Assembly: GCF_003934165.1 (NCBI RefSeq)
Contig: NZ_ML133509.1
Location: 370,544 to 434,543 of the forward strand
Reading direction: 5' to 3'
Length of the DNA: 64,000 nucleotides
Source: Borborobacter arsenicus
GTDB lineage: Bacteria; Pseudomonadota; Alphaproteobacteria; Rhizobiales; Rhizobiaceae
In this document: one piece after another, positions 1 to 8,136 of the stretch
Layout of the letters: each line of letters begins with the position of its first letter
How positions within the stretch are numbered: the stretch's first letter is position 1
Translations under genes and position numbers: made by a program
The notes under the pieces: generated by a model
The model's input: only the letters and a program-made list of their open reading frames with translations
Database searches by the model: none
Told to the model about the DNA's origin: nothing

Positions 1-1332
1 GCCGGTTATGACGATCTGCCGCGACACAAATTGCGCGAAGCTGACATAGCCCAACAGTGCCGAGATGATGGTTACCGCCCCGAGGAAATAGAACAGGAAG
101 CGCAGCGTTGGCGGCCATGGGCGCGGCGCTCCTTCTTCATCGGCAAAGGGCCTGACGGTGCCTATCAGCACCAGGAGCAGGCCGACGGTTATCGCGGCAA
201 CGAGGCTTTTCAGGATGGTGACGGAAAGCGGCGAACTCAGCGTTTCGCTGATGACGCCCATCAGATAATCGAACCCGACCACCAGCGCCATTATCGTCAT
301 GAGCCAGACCAGCAGGCGGCCGGGCCTTGGCTCGATCGGCAGAAGCCGCCATGCCGGCATATCCGGCGAAAACACCGCATGGCTGAGCCGGTTGACGAAG
401 AAGGCTATGAAGATGACGACGCCTACGCCGTTAAGCAGGACGCCAATATCGCCACGCAACACATTGAAATAATTGTAAAGACCAATGGTCGCGTTGAGGA
501 ACACGCTGACGGCGATGCTTGGCAGAAGCGTCGACCAGAAGGCAACCGACAGCCGGGAGAGATAGGACGGATCTTCGTCTTCCGCGTCGCGGTAGAATAG
601 CCGGCGAAAGAGGCGTTTTCCGCCGAATTGCAATGCGGCTGCGGCCAGCAGCGCCAGGAATGTCGCCGTCAGCACCGCATTGTATTTGAACTGGACGACA
701 AAGCGCAGCCAGGACGATATCGATTTATAGAGCGCGCCAAACTCGTGCTGGACTGCTCCTCCCACCTCGCCGCTGAATGCGTCGCCAAGCCGGTAGCGCT
801 TGGTCAGCATGGTGGTGAAAAGCTCGCGCCGCAGTGTCGAGATCGTGTTGATCAGTCCGTGGACGCGAACCGATAAGTCTTCGGCATTGCCGAGAAGGAC
901 GTTGATTTCGGCCTTTTCGGTGGTCAGCGCCTGACGTTCCTTCGCAACCAGTTCGGGCTCGGCGGGCTGGCCCTCAGCCGGCGGGGGGCCCAGCTGCTCG
1001 ATGCGTGAGTTGATTTCTGTCAGCCTTGGCCGGAATGCCACGCCGCTGCCCAGCAGAGACTTGCCGATCGTCTCCAGTTCGGCCCGGTTCTCGACAAGGC
1101 CTTCCTCGTCCTCGCCGCCGGCTTCGATTTCCTTTTCGATCGTGTCGAGCTGGGCTGCGAGCCTCTCGATCGTCTGGCGCTGTTCCGCAACGACCCCACC
1201 GGTCGTTCCATTGGCCGGCGTTACAGCCTGCGCAAGCGCTGCGTCAGGCCATCCGGCGGCCACAAACAGCATCGCCAGAAGCGCAACAAGGCGGCACAAA
1301 ATTCCACGCAATCGTCTGTCGGGGCGACTCAC
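1..1332 (-). CDS. Mechanosensitive channel (MscS/DUF3772 type), N-terminal part
   Basis: The reverse strand is open from a GTG at 1332 to the window edge, so about 444 codons are visible and the C-terminus is missing. The product begins with a signal peptide (hydrophobic LLAMLFVAAG, cleavage near ALAQA). A charged, probably coiled-coil periplasmic segment follows (AAQLDTIEKEIEAGGEDEEG, about residues 50-130), then hydrophobic membrane segments; the last visible residues are ALLGYVSFAQFVSRQIVITG. This is the layout of large periplasmic-domain MscS-like channels with a DUF3772 region, which release solutes on hypo-osmotic shock. The pore-forming beta domain lies off the window, so the channel assignment rests on the N-terminal half. 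The start is uncertain because an in-frame TTG lies a few codons upstream. Confidence 0.8.
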   Translation of the reverse strand, partial: MSRPDRRLRGILCRLVALLAMLFVAAGWPDAALAQAVTPANGTTGGVVAEQRQTIERLAAQLDTIEKEIEAGGEDEEGLVENRAELETIGKSLLGSGVAFRPRLTEINSRIEQLGPPPAEGQPAEPELVAKERQALTTEKAEINVLLGNAEDLSVRVHGLINTISTLRRELFTTMLTKRYRLGDAFSGEVGGAVQHEFGALYKSISSWLRFVVQFKYNAVLTATFLALLAAAALQFGGKRLFRRLFYRDAEDEDPSYLSRLSVAFWSTLLPSIAVSVFLNATIGLYNYFNVLRGDIGVLLNGVGVVIFIAFFVNRLSHAVFSPDMPAWRLLPIEPRPGRLLVWLMTIMALVVGFDYLMGVISETLSSPLSVTILKSLVAAITVGLLLVLIGTVRPFADEEGAPRPWPPTLRFLFYFLGAVTIISALLGYVSFAQFVSRQIVITG

Positions 1333-1487
1333 TGGCTCACGAACCGGCTGCAAAAGGGTCCGATAGTGATAAAGATGGCGGGACAGCGGGGCAACAGGTC
1401 GGCGTCATGAAAAGCCATGGCGCAATATTGGCTTTCGCGGCTTCGCCTGCTCTATAGTCTCCGGCCTATCTCACCTGGACCAGATGC

Positions 1488-2747
1488 ATGGCGGAATATT
1501 CGGCTTTCTCGCTCCTGAAAAACGCGCTGAACGGAAACCGGGACTGGAAGCAGGCCTGGCGCAAGCCCGACCCAAAGCCTTCCTATGAGGTGATCGTGGT
1601 CGGCGGCGGCGGGCATGGCCTGGCAACCGCCTATTATCTTGCCAGGGAGCACGGCATCGCCAATGTCGCCGTGCTCGAAAAGGGCTGGCTCGGCTCCGGC
1701 AATGTCGGCCGTAACACGACAGCGGTGCGCTCCAACTATCTCCTGCCGCAAAACAGCCGGTTCTACGAGCACTCGATGAAATTGTGGGAAAACCTCTCCC
1801 ATGAGCTGAATTACAATGTGATGTTCTCGCAGCGCGGCTGCCTCAACCTGGCGCACACGCCGGGCCAGCTCGATGACTATGCGCGACGCGGCAACGCCAT
1901 GCGCCATGAGGGCATCGACGCCGAACTGATGACGCCTGCCCAGATCGAGCGGCTGGTGCCCGGCCTCGACATGTCAGCATCGGCGCGCTTCCCGATCATC
2001 GGCGGGCTGATGCAGCGGCGGGCCGGCACGGCGCGCCACGACGCGGTTGCCTGGGGCTATGCGCGGGCGGCCGATCGGCGCGGCGTCGACATCATCGAAA
2101 ATTGCGAAGTCACCGGCTTCCTCCGCGATGGTGACCGCGTGGTCGGCGTCACCACGACGCGCGGCGAAATCCGCGCCAGCAAGGTCGCGGTGGCGGTTGC
2201 CGGCCATACCGGCCATGTCATGAAGCTTGCCGGCATCGAGCGCCTGCCGATCGAAAGCCATGTGCTGCAGGCCTTCGTGTCGGAATCGCTCAAACCCTTC
2301 CTGCACACGGTCATCACCTTCGGCATGGGCCATTTCTATGCCTCGCAATCCGATAAGGGCGGGCTGATCTATGGCGGCGACCTCGACGGCTACAACAGCT
2401 ACGCCCAGCGAGGCAGCCTGCCGGTCATGGAAGATGTCATGAGCGAGATGCTGGCGCTGTTTCCAAGCCTGGCGCGCGTGCGCGTGCTGCGCTCATGGGG
2501 CGGGGTATGCGACATGTCGATGGACGGTTCACCCATCATCACCACCGGCCCCCTGCCCGGCATGTATCTGAATGCCGGCTGGTGTTATGGCGGCTTCAAG
2601 GCCACCCCCGCCTCCGGATGGTGCTTCGCCCACACCATCGCCCGCGACGAGCCGCACGAATTCAACGCAGCCTTCACGCTTGACCGCTTCCATCGCGGCA
2701 TCCTCATCGACGACAAGGGCCAGGGCTCAACCCCTCGGCTTCACTGA
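1488..2747 (+). CDS. soxB: Sarcosine oxidase subunit beta
   Basis: This is the flavin-binding subunit (419 aa) of heterotetrameric sarcosine oxidase, which oxidises sarcosine to glycine, H2O2 and a one-carbon unit captured as 5,10-methylene-THF. A Rossmann dinucleotide motif VVGGGGHG lies at residues 37-44. RHDAVAWG contains His184, equivalent to the histidine that carries covalent FMN in characterised enzymes. Length matches the family (about 400-420 aa). It is the first gene of a tight soxBDAG run, with soxD 12 bp downstream. ATGs occur at 1484 and 1488; only the latter is in frame. A TATAGT at 1453-1458 is a possible -10 box, but no convincing -35 accompanies it. Confidence 0.96.
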   Translation: MAEYSAFSLLKNALNGNRDWKQAWRKPDPKPSYEVIVVGGGGHGLATAYYLAREHGIANVAVLEKGWLGSGNVGRNTTAVRSNYLLPQNSRFYEHSMKLWENLSHELNYNVMFSQRGCLNLAHTPGQLDDYARRGNAMRHEGIDAELMTPAQIERLVPGLDMSASARFPIIGGLMQRRAGTARHDAVAWGYARAADRRGVDIIENCEVTGFLRDGDRVVGVTTTRGEIRASKVAVAVAGHTGHVMKLAGIERLPIESHVLQAFVSESLKPFLHTVITFGMGHFYASQSDKGGLIYGGDLDGYNSYAQRGSLPVMEDVMSEMLALFPSLARVRVLRSWGGVCDMSMDGSPIITTGPLPGMYLNAGWCYGGFKATPASGWCFAHTIARDEPHEFNAAFTLDRFHRGILIDDKGQGSTPRLH

Positions 2748-2759
2748 GCGGAATTCCAG

Positions 2760-3062
2760 ATGCTGATTACTTGCCCCTATTGCGGCCCGCGCAACGTCAG
2801 CGAATACACCTATCAGGGCGACGGCAACCGCACCCGCCCCGATCCCGCCTCAACGGACCAGGCGGCATGGAACGAATATGTCTATGATCGGCTCAATCCG
2901 GCCGGCGACCATCATGAAATCTGGCAGCATTCCGGCGGCTGCCGTGCTCATCTTCGCGTAACGCGCAACACGCTGACGCATGTTGTCACCGAAGTCTCTT
3001 TCGCTCGTGATGCGGGACACCGCAAATCCGAACGCCACCGCAAGCCGGGAGCCCACGCATGA
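2760..3062 (+). CDS. soxD: Sarcosine oxidase subunit delta
   Basis: This is the small zinc-binding subunit (100 aa) of heterotetrameric sarcosine oxidase. The N-terminus MLITCPYCGPR supplies a C-x2-C pair (Cys5, Cys8), and WQHSGGC supplies His57 and Cys61, the expected four zinc ligands. It sits between soxB and soxA and overlaps the soxA start by 4 bp (ATGA), implying translational coupling. The basic tail (last 15 residues or so) is variable in the family. The position and ligands make the assignment secure despite the short length. Confidence 0.94.
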   Translation: MLITCPYCGPRNVSEYTYQGDGNRTRPDPASTDQAAWNEYVYDRLNPAGDHHEIWQHSGGCRAHLRVTRNTLTHVVTEVSFARDAGHRKSERHRKPGAHA

Positions 3063-6055
3063 GCCCGCGCCGCGCCACTGCCGGCGGGCGCATCGACCGC
3101 CAGCGCACCATCCGCTTCACCTTCGACGGCCACCAGTTCACCGGCCATGCCGGCGACACGCTGGCTTCGGCGCTGCTGGCCAACGGTGTCACGCTGTTCG
3201 GCCGTTCGTTCAAATATCACCGGCCTCGCGGAGTCATGACCGCCGGTGTCAACGAGCCAAATGCCTTGGTGACCATCGTAAATGGCGGCGTGCGCGAACC
3301 GAACATCCCCGCCACCACGGTGGAGATATTCGACGGGTTGACAGCCGAGAGCCAGAACCGCTTTCCCACGCTTTCCTACGACATCGGCGCATTGAACCAG
3401 CTTGGCGGCAGGCTTCTGAGCGCGGGCTTCTATTACAAGACCTTCATGGGACCGGTCATCGGCCCGCTGAAGGGTACGCGCCTGTGGATGGCGTGCGAAT
3501 ATTTCATCCGTCGCGCCGCCGGCCTCGGCAGCGCCGGGCTGGAGAAGGACCCGGCGCGCTACGAGCGCATGAACGCATTCTGCGACGTGCTGGTGGTTGG
3601 TTCCGGCCCTGCCGGGCTGATGGCAGCGCAAGCGGCCGCGGAAAGCGGCGCGCGAGTCATCCTTGCGGAACTCGAAGCAGTTCCGGGCGGCTCGGCCAAC
3701 TGGTCCGATGAGGCGATCGACGGCATGCCGGCGGCGAAATGGGCAAGCTCGGCCGTCGGCAAGCTGAAGGCTCTTGAAAACGTCCGGCTGCTGCCGCGCA
3801 CCACCGTCTGGGGCTATTATGACGACAACACGCTTGCGGCGGTCGAGCGCGTCACCGACCACAAGAGCGCGCCCGCAAAGGGCGAGCCGCGCCATCGCCA
3901 CTGGACCATCCGCGCGCAGACCGTAGTGCTGGCGACCGGGGCGCTGGAGCGGCCACTGGTGTTTCCCGGCAATGACCGTCCCGGCGTGATGCTGGCCGAT
4001 GCAGCACGGCGCTATGTCAACCAGTTCGGCGTGCTGCCGGGCGAGAAGATCGCCATCTTCACCAATAATGACAGCGCCTACCGGGCCGCTCACGCGCTGA
4101 AAAAAGCCGGGGCTGCCATCGTCGCCATCATCGACCTACGCCGCGAGGTTTCCGACGCAGCGCGCCAGATCGCGGCGAGCGTCGTCGGCGAGCATCTGAC
4201 CGGCCATGCCGTCGTGGCGACCGAGGGCGGCAAGCAAGTCTCGGGCATAAAAGTCCAGCCCTTCGACATTGCGACAGCCTCGGTGTCCGGCGATCCGCGC
4301 AGTCTCCATGCCGACTGCCTGCTGGTGTCGGGCGGCTGGTCGCCAACCATCCATCTCGCCAGCCAGGCCGGATTGAAGCCTGTCTGGATTGAGCAACTAC
4401 AGGCATTCTTGCCGCCGCAGCCGACGCAAAAATGGCTCGCTGCCGGGGCCATCACCGGCAGTTTCTCCACGCAGGAAGCGATTTCACAAGGCCATGCCGC
4501 TGGTGCCAAGGCAGCAGACTCCAAGAGTGCCGAGCCGGGCGACCTCCCCATTGCCGATGCAGATTCGCTTGATCCTTGCCCCGCCCCGATCTTTGAGATT
4601 AAGGCGCCCGGGAAAGCCTTTGTCGACCACCAGCACGACGTCACTGCCGACGATGTGCGGCTTGCCCATCGCGAAGGCTTCGTCTCGGTCGAGCATCTGA
4701 AGCGCTACACAACGCTCGGCATGGCGACCGACCAGGGCAAGACCTCCAACGTGCCGGGCCTTGCCATCATGGCCGAGACGCTCGGCAAGCCGATCCCCGA
4801 AGTCGGCACGACTCGCTTTCGCCCGCCCTTTGCGCCCGTGTCGGTGGGAGCGCTGGCCGCCGAACGCTATGGCGACATCCGCCCCGAGCGGTTGACGCCG
4901 ATGCATGACTGGCATGTCGAGAATGGCGCGACGCTCTATGCCGCCGGCCTGTGGCACCGCCCGATGATTTATGGCCTTGCCGGAGAAACCGTCGAACAGG
5001 CCTATGTGCGCGAAACGAAGGCCGTGCGTGGTGGCGTCGGGTTGGTCGATGTCTCGACGCTGGGCAAGATCGCCGTGCAGGGGCCGGATGCCGCGGCTTT
5101 CCTCGACCGCGTCTACACCAACATGTTTTCCACGCTTGCGGTCGGCAAGGCGCGCTATGGGCTGATGTTGCGCGAGGATGGCTTTGTCCTCGATGACGGC
5201 ACGACATGGCGGCTTGGCGAGCATGATTTCCTCATGACCACCACCACGGCCAATGCCGGCAAGGTCATGCAGCATCTGGAATATCTGCTCGATGTCGTCT
5301 GGCCGGAACTCAGGGTCCACCTCACCTCCGTCACTGACCAATGGGCGGGGGCCGCGATCTCGGGTCCGAAATCACGGGAGGTGCTGGCGGCCTGTGTCAC
5401 TGGAACCGCCGTGGATAACGACGCCCTGCCCTTCATGGGCATCGTGCATGGCGAGATCGACGGCGCGCCAGTGATGATCTGTCGCCTCTCGTTCTCCGGT
5501 GAGCTTGCCTATGAGGTCTATTGCGGCGCCGGCCACGGCACCCATGTCTGGGCGACCCTGATGAAGGGGGGCGAGAATTTCGGCATCGTGCCCTATGGGC
5601 TGGAGGCGCTGGGCACGATGCGGATCGAAAAGGGCCACGTCACCGGCGCCGAGATCGACGGCCGCACCACCGCGCGCGACCTGCATCTCGACTGGATGTT
5701 GTCGAAGAAAAAGCCCTTCATCGGCTCGGCGATGATGGATCGCGAGGGCTTGCTAGCGGAAGACCGGCTCCAGCTTGTCGGCATAATCTCGCTCGACAAC
5801 CGGCCGCTCAACGGCGGCGCGCATATTGTCGAGCATCTGGACGAGGCCAACCCGCATGGCTCGATCGGCCATCTCACGGCCGCCTGCTATTCGCCTGTGC
5901 TCGGGCGATATATCGGGCTGGCGCTGGTGAGCGGCGGCAAGGCACGGCACGGCAGCCGCGCCTTCGTCTCCGATCCGCTGCGCAGGCGCTTCGGTCCCAT
6001 CGAGATCGTCAGCCACCATTTCTACGATCCCGAAGGGAGCCGCATGCATGGTTGA
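3059..6055 (+). CDS. soxA: Sarcosine oxidase subunit alpha
   Basis: This 998-residue subunit binds NAD and folate. Residues about 20-100 resemble the ferredoxin-like Fer2_4 domain. VVGSGPAGLMAA at 179-190 is the dinucleotide-binding motif of the central NAD-binding domain. From about residue 600 the protein is a GcvT-like aminomethyltransferase domain (YGLEALGTMRIEKGH and a C-terminal barrel) that receives the formaldehyde-level carbon on tetrahydrofolate. Full length is normal for the family. It overlaps soxD by 4 bp and soxG by 8 bp, so the four subunits are probably made from one transcript. Confidence 0.96.
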   Translation: MSPRRATAGGRIDRQRTIRFTFDGHQFTGHAGDTLASALLANGVTLFGRSFKYHRPRGVMTAGVNEPNALVTIVNGGVREPNIPATTVEIFDGLTAESQNRFPTLSYDIGALNQLGGRLLSAGFYYKTFMGPVIGPLKGTRLWMACEYFIRRAAGLGSAGLEKDPARYERMNAFCDVLVVGSGPAGLMAAQAAAESGARVILAELEAVPGGSANWSDEAIDGMPAAKWASSAVGKLKALENVRLLPRTTVWGYYDDNTLAAVERVTDHKSAPAKGEPRHRHWTIRAQTVVLATGALERPLVFPGNDRPGVMLADAARRYVNQFGVLPGEKIAIFTNNDSAYRAAHALKKAGAAIVAIIDLRREVSDAARQIAASVVGEHLTGHAVVATEGGKQVSGIKVQPFDIATASVSGDPRSLHADCLLVSGGWSPTIHLASQAGLKPVWIEQLQAFLPPQPTQKWLAAGAITGSFSTQEAISQGHAAGAKAADSKSAEPGDLPIADADSLDPCPAPIFEIKAPGKAFVDHQHDVTADDVRLAHREGFVSVEHLKRYTTLGMATDQGKTSNVPGLAIMAETLGKPIPEVGTTRFRPPFAPVSVGALAAERYGDIRPERLTPMHDWHVENGATLYAAGLWHRPMIYGLAGETVEQAYVRETKAVRGGVGLVDVSTLGKIAVQGPDAAAFLDRVYTNMFSTLAVGKARYGLMLREDGFVLDDGTTWRLGEHDFLMTTTTANAGKVMQHLEYLLDVVWPELRVHLTSVTDQWAGAAISGPKSREVLAACVTGTAVDNDALPFMGIVHGEIDGAPVMICRLSFSGELAYEVYCGAGHGTHVWATLMKGGENFGIVPYGLEALGTMRIEKGHVTGAEIDGRTTARDLHLDWMLSKKKPFIGSAMMDREGLLAEDRLQLVGIISLDNRPLNGGAHIVEHLDEANPHGSIGHLTAACYSPVLGRYIGLALVSGGKARHGSRAFVSDPLRRRFGPIEIVSHHFYDPEGSRMHG

Positions 6056-6635
6056 GCAGGAATCACCATTGAAGCCGGTGTGGCAACCGGGCTCGCATGG
6101 CAATTTCGCCGCCGGCATCGGCGTCTATCTGAGCGAGAGCGCGCCCGGATCGATCGTCCAGCTTGCCGCCTGGGCCGGCAAGGAGAAAGCGGTGCTACAG
6201 GCAATCAAGGCGGTTGCCGGCCTGAAGCTGCCGGATGGCGCCGGCGGCGGTGCCCCCGGCGAGGCTCGTGCAGCCTTCGGCTTCGCTCCGGGAAAATTCC
6301 TTGTCATCGATGAGCAGGAGGGCCTGGCCGAACGCTTTACGCAGGCGCTCGACATCGAGACGGGAACGGTCACTGACCTCTCGCATGGCCGCACGGCGAT
6401 CCGCATTGCCGGACCAAAGGCCGAATGGGTGCTGTCGAAATTCTTCGCGATCGACTTTTCCGCGACCGCCTTTCCCATCGGCGCCGGCCGCTCGACCGTC
6501 CATCACGAGATTTTCGTGCATATCCAGCGCAGCGCGCCGACACAGTTCGAACTTTACGTCTTCCGCTCCTTCGCCAGAAGCTTCTGGCAAGCTCTATGCC
6601 GGGCAAGCGAAGAGGTAGGATACGAGGTCCAGTAA
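6048..6635 (+). CDS. soxG: Sarcosine oxidase subunit gamma
   Basis: This is the 195-residue gamma subunit, a structural partner related to the GcvT/folate-binding fold with no catalytic residues of its own. HGRTAIRIAGPKAEWVLSKF resembles the conserved core of the family. Its start overlaps the soxA stop by 8 bp, completing soxBDAG. The gene ends 15 bp before the convergent nitroreductase gene, and no strong terminator is visible between them. Confidence 0.93.
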   Translation: MVEQESPLKPVWQPGSHGNFAAGIGVYLSESAPGSIVQLAAWAGKEKAVLQAIKAVAGLKLPDGAGGGAPGEARAAFGFAPGKFLVIDEQEGLAERFTQALDIETGTVTDLSHGRTAIRIAGPKAEWVLSKFFAIDFSATAFPIGAGRSTVHHEIFVHIQRSAPTQFELYVFRSFARSFWQALCRASEEVGYEVQ

Positions 6636-6650
6636 GAGCGGGGTTGGGTC

Positions 6651-7361
6651 TCAGTCGACAAAGACGGCCCATTCGTCCAGCGGTGCGCGGCTGGTGCGGA
6701 AGGTGCTTTCGGGCTTGGACGTATCCTCATGGCCGAGTGCCATGCCGCACACCACGATCTCCTCGTCGGGAATGCCGAGCACCGGCCTGATCTGCTGGTG
6801 ATAGGGCGCGAAGGCCGCCTGCGGGCAGGTGTGCAGGCCCCTCGCCCGCGCTGCGATCATGATGTTTTGCAGGAACATGCCGTAGTCGACCCAGGAGCCC
6901 TTGTTCAGCCGCCGATCGATGGTAAAGATCATGCCGACCGGCGCGTCGAAGAACACGAAATTGCGGTCATGCTGCGCGCGCATGCGCTCGACCTCGCGCC
7001 GGCCGATGCCAAGCACACTGTAGAGCCCGAAACCGTTCTCGCGCCGCCGCTGCAGATAGGGCTCGAAGAACTGGTCCGGGTAATATTTGTACTCGTCCCA
7101 GGTCGCCTTCTCGGCGCGGATGCCGGAATTCAGGATGGCATCGGAAATGCGCTGCTTGGTCTCACCGGTCGTCACATAGACCTTCCACGGCTGCATATTG
7201 GTGCCGGAAGGCGCGCGTGCCGCGACCTGCAATATGTCTCGGATCGTCTCCTCGTCCACCGGCGTGGGCAGGAAGGCGCGCACCGAGCGGCGAGAGACGA
7301 TGGCTTCATCAACGATCTCGCCGGCGCCCTGCGAACTGGCTACGGTTCCTCGTGACAACAT
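6651..7361 (-). CDS. Nitroreductase family flavoprotein
   Basis: A 236-residue FMN-dependent nitroreductase-fold protein. RRSVRAFLPTPVDEETI and ARAPSGTNMQPWKVYV are the two FMN-contact blocks at the N-terminus, and GMALGHED near the C-terminus is the matching third block. These enzymes reduce nitroaromatics, quinones or enones with NAD(P)H; the substrate here is unknown. The ATG at 7361 is preceded by AAGGAA at a good distance. It is divergent from the XRE-cupin regulator and convergent with soxG, so a role in the surrounding amine catabolic locus is possible but not shown. Confidence 0.9.
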   Translation of the reverse strand: MLSRGTVASSQGAGEIVDEAIVSRRSVRAFLPTPVDEETIRDILQVAARAPSGTNMQPWKVYVTTGETKQRISDAILNSGIRAEKATWDEYKYYPDQFFEPYLQRRRENGFGLYSVLGIGRREVERMRAQHDRNFVFFDAPVGMIFTIDRRLNKGSWVDYGMFLQNIMIAARARGLHTCPQAAFAPYHQQIRPVLGIPDEEIVVCGMALGHEDTSKPESTFRTSRAPLDEWAVFVD

Positions 7362-7445
7362 GGATGGTTCCTTCTCGACGCGGCCTGTTCGCCGCAGTGC
7401 AGCATTTGCACGACCCGGCCGCCCGCCGCAAGTTATACCTGACTT

Positions 7446-7500
7446 GCATGAAATTCAGGTTGAATTTTTCATCAATTTGCTCTCATATGAAATTCTGAAA
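7446..7500. promoter_or_regulatory. Candidate operator between nitroreductase and XRE-cupin gene
   Basis: The AT-rich divergent intergenic segment holds ATGAAATTCA at 7448-7457, an imperfect inverted copy TGAATTTTTCAT at 7461-7472, and a direct copy ATGAAATTC at 7487-7495 (39 bp start to start). The last copy overlaps the region just ahead of the ribosome-binding site of the regulator gene. The arrangement suits autoregulation by the XRE-cupin protein; that is inference. Confidence 0.4.
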
Positions 7501-7509
7501 GGTTTTTTC

Positions 7510-8115
7510 ATGACGGTCTCGCTCGCCCCGCAGGAAGAACTCGCTGAAAACCGCTTCCTGAGCGCCGATGAGCTTCTGGCGCGCGATATCCGCGCGCTGC
7601 GCAAATCCCGTGGGCTCACGCTATCGGGAATCGCGCTCCAGCTTGGCCGTTCGGTCGGCTGGCTGAGCCAGGTCGAGCGCGGCTTGTCGCGCCCCTCGAT
7701 CAGCGATCTTCGCGCGCTCGCCGACCTGTTCGGCGTTCCGGTCAGCCTGTTCTTCGGCCATGATGTGGCTGACGAGGCCGAGCGCGGCGTCATCGTGCGC
7801 GCCGGAAGGCGCCGGCCGCTTGGCAGCAGCGATACCGGCCTGGTCGAAGAGCTTCTATCGCCCGACCTTGGCGGCAGCTTCGAGATGGTGCGCTCCCAAT
7901 TCGCAGCCGGCGCCGAGCTGGCAGCATCGGCGCGGCGTCCGACGGAAGAGGCCGGCTATGTCGTTTCCGGCCGCTTCGACATCGAGATCGACGGGCGCTG
8001 GCATCAGCTGGCCGCAGGAGACAGCTTCTCCTTCGCCGGCAAGCCGTTCCGCTGGAAAAACCCGGGAAACGAACCCGCGGTGGTGATTTGGGTGATCTCG
8101 CCGCCAGTTTATTGA
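7510..8115 (+). CDS. XRE-family regulator with C-terminal cupin domain
   Basis: A 201-residue transcription regulator. Residues about 27-83 are a helix-turn-helix of the XRE/Cro type (IRALRKSRGLTLSGIALQLG, then LSQVERGLSRPSISDLRALA). The C-terminal half is a small cupin barrel (EEAGYVVSGRFDIEIDGRWH, AAGDSFSFAGKPFRWKNPG), which in relatives senses small ligands such as amines. I chose the ATG at 7510 because TGAAAGG precedes it and because the longer reading frame upstream runs through the promoter region. The next gene starts 21 bp downstream, so it probably heads that catabolic operon and controls it. Confidence 0.9.
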   Translation: MTVSLAPQEELAENRFLSADELLARDIRALRKSRGLTLSGIALQLGRSVGWLSQVERGLSRPSISDLRALADLFGVPVSLFFGHDVADEAERGVIVRAGRRRPLGSSDTGLVEELLSPDLGGSFEMVRSQFAAGAELAASARRPTEEAGYVVSGRFDIEIDGRWHQLAAGDSFSFAGKPFRWKNPGNEPAVVIWVISPPVY

Positions 8116-8136
8116 GACTTAAGGGAGGAGCAGGAA

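Noticed and set aside
2948..4093. Long minus-strand frame of 381 codons opposite soxA
   Set aside because: It is antisense to a well-supported gene, lacks any domain, and has the Gly/Arg/His-rich composition typical of high-GC shadow frames.
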